DNA of 64,000 nt from Phaseolus vulgaris. Taxonomy: Eukaryota > Streptophyta > Magnoliopsida > Fabales > Fabaceae. Where the stretch lies: contig NC_023749.2 in NCBI RefSeq assembly GCF_000499845.2, positions 43,837,608 through 43,901,607 on the forward strand, given 5' to 3'. The translations under genes were made by a program, and so were the position numbers. The notes under the pieces were generated by a model, which saw only the letters and a list, made by a program, of their open reading frames with translations, did not search any database and was not told where the DNA came from. Below are positions 58,350 to 64,000 of the stretch, piece by piece (the stretch's first letter is position 1; each line of letters opens with the position of its first letter).

Positions 58350-58603
58350 AAAGTCCTCAGTGCTTCCAGGGGAGAGAAGATGTAGCCTCTGGGGCAATAT
58401 AGAGGCACCAGTAAAAGTCCTCAGTGCTTCCAGGGGAGAGAAGATGTAGCCTCTGGGGCAATGTAGAGGCACCAGTAAAAGTCCTCAGTGCTTCCAGGGG
58501 AGAGAAGATGTAGTCTCTGGGGCAATGTAGAGGCATCAGTAAAGTCCTCAGTGTTTCCAGGGGAGAGAAGATATAGCCCCTAGGCCAATGTAGAGGCACG
58601 AGT
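58350..58603. repeat. Tandem array, 64-bp unit, four copies
   Basis: GTCCTCAGTG starts at 58353, 58417, 58481 and 58544, a 63-64 bp period. Each unit contains TTCCAGGGGAGAGAAGATRTAG and TAGAGGCA. The last unit is the most diverged. Confidence 0.9.
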
Positions 58604-58746
58604 TAAAGACCTTCTCGCCGATGAGCGAGTTCAGGCGAGTTAAAGTCCTTCTCGCCGATGAGCGAGTTCAGGCGAGTTAAAGACCTTCTCGCCATCGAGT
58701 GAAGTCAGGCAAGATAAAATCCTTCTCGTCTCGAACGAGTTCAGGT
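58604..58746. repeat. Tandem array, about 36-38 bp unit, four copies, with internal inverted arms
   Basis: Unit form TTAAAGNCCTTCTCGCCGATG then AGCGAGTTCAGGCGAG. CTCGCC and GGCGAG within a unit can pair. The first two copies are nearly identical and the last two are diverged. It directly abuts the 64-bp array. Confidence 0.8.
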
Positions 58747-59346
58747 ACGGTGTGGAGGGTGGAAGAAGTTTAAAGGATAGCTAAGGTAGGTTCGAAGAGA
58801 ACACTTAGCTATCAGGCTTGCTGTTCTGAAAGTCAAGGAAAGTAGAGAAGGATCCAAAAGGCGCCTCTACCCCCAGATGAGGGAACAATGGCCAAGTTAT
58901 GAAGGCAAGAAGAAGCTGGTATCGCCAAGACTCTTTGGCGATCAGAAGAAATTCAAGCAATGGCAAGAGTTAAGGCCTGTTTCGATGGAGCAGATCAGGT
59001 GAACTATGCCTTAAACTATCAGTTGGGTTAAAACGCGCTGTTTAGCAAATAGTTTTACGCTGAAGCTCGATTACCTTAAAATTCTCGAGTTATTAGAATG
59101 ATATCGACCGAAAGTTGATAGTTTGAAGCAGTTAGTAAACGGTCGCGCTTGCAGAGTTACTAAGTCAGTTTCGTTTAAGTGATTTTTTACGAGCAAAAAC
59201 AAGGCAAACAGAGAGATTGTAAGAAGAAGCGGAAATTTTCATAACACAGTGGTATCAGTTCGAAATACATATACCAAAAAGGGAAAGTTATTACAAATAA
59301 GTGTGTAAGAGAGAAGGTCAGATGAATGAGTGATGGAGGGAAGCAG
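58747..59346. other. Spacer between tandem arrays and the antisense gene
   Basis: No repeat or sense-strand gene was seen. The 3' untranslated region of the antisense gene should lie here. Confidence 0.5.
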
Positions 59347-61972
59347 CTAATCTTCAGAAGGAACAATCTTCCCATCCACCACTTCGTTGTTTAGTGACAC
59401 CATGGAGAGGTCCAGATCAGGGTACTGGCAGGCAAATTGCTCCAAGGCGGCGTCAAACCCAGCAGCAAGGATTTGGGCGGAGCTCAGCTCGAGTTCTTCA
59501 GTTTGCTTTTTGAGCCCCTCGGTCTGCTGTGCTAACACATCAGCTCGTTTCTTTAGTTCTTCAATTGTCTCACGAGCTTGAAGGAGGTCTTCAGTGACCT
59601 TCTTGTTTTCCGCCTGCGCCTGGGCCAGCTCTGCGACGATCCTTTCATTCTCCTTTCTGGCCTCAGCAAGCTTAGCCACGGTGTCATCTCTCTCTTTTTC
59701 AACTTTTCCCAAGAGGACCTCCCGATCTACTGACCTCTTCTCAAGATTTTCTACCTTGGCTGCATCTGCTTTGATCGACGCCTCCAAGCTAGCCACCTTG
59801 AGACGGTAGGAGACCAGTTTGCTCTCCAGCTCAATTTTCTCTTGAGCTAGGAGGTGCACCTTATGGCGCAGATCGGTGGCCTCCTTGCGCGCCACCCTCA
59901 GCTCCGTGCTCATGGCGTCCTCCACTCTTGAATGGTCGATCTCTGCCAGCATGAGGTTGCAAGACAACTTCTCCACCTCGATCCTTATTAGGCGATTCTC
60001 CTCTTGGAGCACGGAGATGTTGTCCTGAAGTTTCTTGCTGGAGCTCTCCACAGCTTTTGATATGATGGAGGGGAGGTCCTCTGCCATCATTCTGAGTTTG
60101 GCTGTGAAGGGTTCCTAGATCCCTTTAACCGCAAGAGGAAGGTTTGCAACCGTTGTTGGTGGAGGTGCCGAAGGAGCTTGGTGCTGGCTCTCACCACCGC
60201 CCTCTTGGATTGGTTGTTGAATTGGAGCTTCTTGGCGTGGTGGAGACGTGGGGGACTCGGTGATGATGATGGGCGAGTTGTGAGCGCCTTCATCCCCACT
60301 TGGCGCGGCTTCAGCGATTGAGGCAGTTGAAGGAGGACCCTCTCCAGTGGATTTGAATGGCGTGGAGGCGCTTGGAGGGTTCTCCAGGAAGTTGGGCCCG
60401 ATGGCCTCAACCGCAGGAAGAGCAGCCGCCAAGGGCACTGCTTGGACTGGCGGCGTTGGGGCTGGGGGAGAAGGTGGTGTTGGTGTTGGAGCTGGGGGAG
60501 AAGGTGGTGTTGGTGTTGGAAGAGGAGGTGGAGCGGGTGGTGAAGAAGGTGCCACCCTTCTCCGTTTGGTGATGAGGCCATCCTTAGTTGCCTCATCGTC
60601 TTCTTCTTCATCCTCATGGACCACCTGAGGAGTTTTCCTCTTTGGCTTTCTTAAGACGAGTTTCTTGCGTTGTTGAGTGGGCAACGCTTCTGAATGGGTT
60701 TGGCCTGTAAGGGGCGATCTGCCCTGAGCAGCGGCGATCTCCGCCACTGAGTTGGGCACAGTTTGGGAGCCCGACACCAATCCGTGGGCTCGGGCGAGCG
60801 CCCTCAATTAAGCTAACTTGCCCTTGCCCAGCATGAGATCTGCATGATGCAAAAGTACACAGGTAAGCTCAAAGACAAAGGTAAAACATATGAGGAAGTG
60901 TGCAAATAAGACAAACAAATGGTGCAGGAAATAAAGACCAAGTTTAGTGCGCAACAGACAGGATGACCAGTAATAGATAACAGAAGTGCAACATGGGGCA
61001 AAGACTTAAACGTTGAGGTAAGCACTAACCTATGCGAGCCTCGAGTTGGTCCTCGAAGAACTCAAAAGAGATGAGCGCAGAGGTGAGAAAGGTAATATTG
61101 GCGGCTGCCACGCTCTTCCAGAAGAGGCACAGGTCCTTATCCAAATCGCCCATGTTGTCGGGGCTTCTTGGCTTCCTAAAGCTTCCCTTGGAGTCTTTAT
61201 TTCCCTTGTTTACCCAGTACAAGGGAAAGCCGTCGAGCAGCGAAGTGTCCCGATCATTCTGGCGCACTTGGACAAATTTACCTTTCCAATCCTTGTAAGA
61301 TTTCTGGAAGATAGAGAGGATCGACCTCCCAGCAATTCCGTTCAGGCTCACCCAAAGGCGATCTCCAGGGTTCTTGGCCTCGAACAGGAAAAGGAACACA
61401 TCTACCGAGGCCGGTAGTCCCAGATGTGCGCACACAATTTGAAACGCCCGCACGAATGCCCAGCTGTTGGGATGGAGCTGGGCGGCGGCGATGTCGAGCT
61501 CGGTTAGTAGTTCCCGTTCGAAACGGGTAAGGGGGAACCTAAGTTTCACCTTCTTAAATAGGGTGGTGTACACAAAGCAGAACAACTCGCCGTTGTTCCC
61601 TTTGTCATCTGCGCAGACTGGCACGTCGGGGGGGCAAGGCAGCACCGTCAGTTTGTCATCGTGCTCCTTGTGGAACGAAAGGTTGGGCTCGTCCCCTTTC
61701 TTCAATCGAAGTACTGCCCCAGCAGAGTTTACTGAGGAAGTCTCCTTCAGCAAAGTTGAGATGGCCGAGGGGTATAGCTTCTTGTAGTCTAGAGAGGCGA
61801 TGGAGGCTCCTCCAGCGACTGGTGGAGTAGCCTGAGCGGGGTTGGGGCGAGAGGTTGCAGGCCTCTCAGCCTGGGAAGAGAGAGCACCAGGTGCTCGCGG
61901 TGGGTTATGAGCTTGAGATGGAGGGTTTCGCGACGAGGGAGGAGGATTCGCGGTGGTCTTTGTTCGAGCCAT
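59347..61972 (-). pseudogene. Antisense two-exon gene of the Tat element, interrupted by two stops
   Basis: Exon 1 is 61972-61030 (start MARTKTTANPPPSS). The donor at 61029 reads AG|GTTAGT and an acceptor GCAG ends at 60840, giving a 190-base intron. Exon 2 is 60839-59347. The phase fits, and total coding length is 2436 bases (811 codons plus stop). Exon 1 encodes a compact domain containing FPLTRFERELLTELDIAAAQ and WAFVRAFQIVC, as in unnamed plant retroelement proteins. Exon 2 has a Pro-rich low-complexity part (60350-60600) and a long coiled coil (59400-60080). In-frame stops are TAA at 60808-60810 and TAG at 60115-60117. Antisense extra genes in this position are reported for Tat/Retand and Grande-type elements; function unknown. 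Confidence 0.78.
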
Positions 61973-62555
61973 CGCAGGAACTGCAAAGGAAAAAGGAAAA
62001 GAAAGGTGAGCGAAGGTTGCAAAGGTCGACTTGATGGTGAATAAAGGATGAAAAACGAACGAACGAAGGTTCGTTGTGTTGAAAGAAATGGAAGGTGAAG
62101 CCCTAAGTTACGAAAGGGGAGAAGGAGAAACAACCCACAGCGTATGCACCAGACAGTTACTGGATGATGCGAATCGGTTAAAATGCAGCAAACATTAACA
62201 GAAGAAGTAAAAGAAGTACCTTTCGATGATCAGACAAACGCTGAAGGGAGTTGGGGATTGAGAGGAGTTGATGAGCGTCGTGGGTTTGCAGAAGAAGTCC
62301 AGAGCGTTTGAGAAGGCAAAGAGATGATGGAACAGTAGAAATGAAATGGGTTTAAGGGTTTTTCAAACGATTTTTGGAAGCGTAAACGACAGCTAAAGAG
62401 GACCGTTGATGAAGCCACGTGTCGAGCGATTGGAGGAGTGTTTGGTGGAGCGTCAGGAAAGCAGAAAGTACGAACGTTTGGAATTCTGCGCCAGCGCCAC
62501 GTAGATCGGTAGTGACGTGACTCCTTTAGTTTTTTCGCTGGACAAGTCTTCGCTT
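61973..62555. other. Region between antisense gene start and polypurine tract
   Basis: It should contain the promoter and leader of the antisense gene, which read leftward. No clear TATA box was identified. No sense coding region is present. Confidence 0.45.
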
Positions 62556-62570
62556 AAGACTGGGGGCTTG
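62556..62570 (+). other. Polypurine tract of the Tat element
   Basis: AAGACTGGGGGCTTG immediately precedes the 3' LTR, the expected place for the plus-strand primer; a GGGGG-containing tract of this form is typical of Tat elements. Confidence 0.7.
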
Positions 62571-63458
62571 TGTACCGCCCTGGTAGTCGAAAGTGATGAC
62601 GTGGCATCGATCTATTATATAGGCGTGTTGAAAGGGACACCTGGCTGGCAGAAGGGAAGGAAGTCGGGAGGCTCGTGTAGTCGACCAGTTATTAAGTTGG
62701 CGTGCTCCGATCTCTGGCATGCCCAAACCGGCGGTCACCGAGTTTGAGATGAAGTCGCCGGATGCGAACCCAGACGACCTAGTGGTTAGAGATCGCCGAA
62801 ACAAAGGCATCACCGAAGATGGAAGCAGATAGTCATTTCCTAGCTGGCCGGAGGATGAGGACGGGAGACAGCTTGAACATACACGGTGAAGCAAGTAAAG
62901 TAGATCATGAAGGCGGCCGGCGAGACCACAGGGAAGGTGTGTACGAAGGCACCCGAACTCGCCACCCAGAAGAGATCACGCTCCAAGGCAACTATGCACT
63001 GAGTTGTGTCATGCATGAGTAACTTAGCCAAAAAACCTGAAGAGTAAGAAGTGGCGCCCAAGTCAAGGATGCTCCAGATGGTGACACGTGTACAGCTGGA
63101 TGTGAGCCACGGGTCCAAAAGTGTAACTGTCTGGAGAGAGAAAGTACGCAGGTATATAAAGAGATTCTAACGAACTTTTGAGGTACGCACGTTCAGATTA
63201 CTTCTTTACGCTTGCGAATTTTGAGTACGCTGAGAGAGAATTTGGCACGGTTCCCTAGAGTTCTTAAGTTTTCTCTTAGTATTTGGTGGTTCAGTCGCTG
63301 ACTTGGGCGTCGGAGCGTGATCGGCCGCAGCGGCGCCGTTCTGTCTTTTGCAGGTTCTTGAGGTGAATCGCGGCGAAGGACGAAGGTGAACACGGCACAA
63401 AAGTCGATCCAGGTTTGACGAGGCAAGGCTTTTCCGTCCCGGTCCACAGGCAGGATCA
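62571..63458 (+). repeat. 3' LTR of the Tat element (888 bp)
   Basis: Starts TGTACCGCCC and ends GGCAGGATCA, next to the CACTC duplication at 63459-63463. TATATAAA core promoter at 63153-63160. It is uninterrupted and shows what the split 5' LTR looked like before the nested insertion. Confidence 0.95.
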
Positions 63459-63463
63459 CACTC

Positions 63464-64000
63464 CTATTTATGCTATGTAAACCTACTCTAGCTCATTCTT
63501 CTATTTGGACCCCTAAAGTGAGCCCAATTTATTTACAAACATTTTTTCTTGTAAGAAGACCAGAAGAAAGAACATTTGATGCTCTGGTTTATGCCCAATT
63601 CTTCTTTTGTTGAGGTCCTTCCGACATTTGGTGGGGCTTTGTCTTGGATGTTGAGATGACTTATCAAAGTGTGAAGTGTGTCTTGTGTACTTGGTCATCT
63701 TCTTGACTATTTGGGTTGTATCAACTTGGAATAATACAAAAGATAATATCAGCCTTAGTTTTGAATAAAATGTAAATATTAGAATAGTATTTTTTGATTT
63801 TGTATTTCTAAGGCAACTTTAGAATAGGAATATCTTTCTCTCCAAACAAGACTTTCACTTAGACGACTCCTCCTCTTTGCAAGAATGACTCTTCAAGCTT
63901 CTCCTAAAGACTAGCAATGTGCCTCTTCTAAATGAATCTTCAGTCCTCTTGTGCCATTTGTCAACTCATGAGTGGAGTGTTTCTTGCACTCAGGATTGTC
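63464..64000 (-). repeat. Continuation of the third LTR copy split by the Tat element
   Basis: Continues 45745-46467 after removal of the Tat element and one CACTC: TCTATTTGGACCCC, CCCAATTTATTTAC, GAAGAAAGAACATTTGATGC and TTGGTGGGGCTTTGTCTTGG match copies at 44170-44310 and 44860-45010. The right edge is not reached inside the window. Confidence 0.75.

Larger units (their letters stand above)
46468..63458 (+). mobile_element. Tat-lineage Ty3/gypsy element, complete ends, hosting a nested element
   Basis: Both LTRs, a 5-bp target duplication CACTC (46463-46467 and 63459-63463), primer site, gag-pol, tandem repeats, antisense gene and polypurine tract are present. Excluding the nested insertion of 4682 bp and its duplication the element is about 12.3 kb. 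By eye the LTRs differ at roughly 24 of 888 positions plus a small indel. Dual RNase H domains and an extra antisense gene between pol and the 3' LTR fit the Tat/Retand group as described in the literature. The enzymes are interrupted by stop codons, so this copy is probably not autonomous. Confidence 0.92.

Noticed and set aside
58350..58746. Tandem arrays as a possible satellite or CRISPR array
   Set aside because: Units are contiguous without spacers, only four copies each, and bounded by the Tat element.
1..64000. tRNA, rRNA or microRNA genes
   Set aside because: No cloverleaf with box A/B, rRNA core or convincing miRNA precursor was recognised by eye; a covariance-model search would be needed to exclude them.

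Overview
The window is nuclear plant DNA, most likely from a dicot legume of the bean/cowpea type. The evidence is one GH3 auxin-conjugating enzyme gene with standard plant introns, very AT-rich intergenic DNA, and almost every class of plant transposable element. The species call is inference from sequence style; no marker gene settles it. I found one ordinary host gene, at 15829-18312 on the plus strand (GH3.6/GH3.5-like). Nearly everything else is transposon, and much of it is transposon inserted into transposon.

Layout. 1-6193: left-truncated Tat-lineage Ty3/gypsy element on the minus strand (element 1), inserted into the RNase H region of an older minus-strand gypsy element (element 2, 6194-11177). 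Element 2 also carries a solo LTR at 6868-8026. 11253-12309 and 12742-13603 are two more solo LTRs. 13604-15828 is the GH3 upstream region and 15829-18312 the gene. 18313-26341 is AT-rich intergenic DNA with a Helitron-like element (24211-25574). 26342-31190 is a decayed Athila-type gag-protease element. 31193-34603 holds two copia-type LTRs in opposite orientations around a Tat LTR relic. 35175-36082 is a Mutator-like foldback element with a 9-bp target duplication. 36896-38759 is a solo LTR containing a hAT-type MITE. 39426-40499 is a second Helitron-like element and 41032-42605 a chromovirus LTR plus integrase relic. 43440-46467 and 63464-64000 are repeated LTR copies.

The best preserved structure is the three-level nest at 45.7-64 kb. 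An old LTR was hit by a Tat element of about 12.3 kb (46468-63458, 5-bp duplication CACTC). The 5' LTR of that element was then hit by a 4682-bp gag-only element (46652-51333, 5-bp duplication TGAAG). The LTRs of the Tat element differ by about 2-3%. The LTRs of the gag-only element showed one substitution in 1005 bp by eye, so it is the youngest insertion. The Tat element has a single-frame gag-pol interrupted by two TAG stops. It also has a spliced antisense gene (59347-61972) between pol and the 3' LTR.

How the parts relate: the GH3 gene is expected to act alone in auxin homeostasis. The gag-only element has no protease, reverse transcriptase or integrase, so its recent movement must have used enzymes from a related chromovirus elsewhere in the genome. 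No prokaryotic features, CRISPR arrays, rRNA or tRNA genes were seen.
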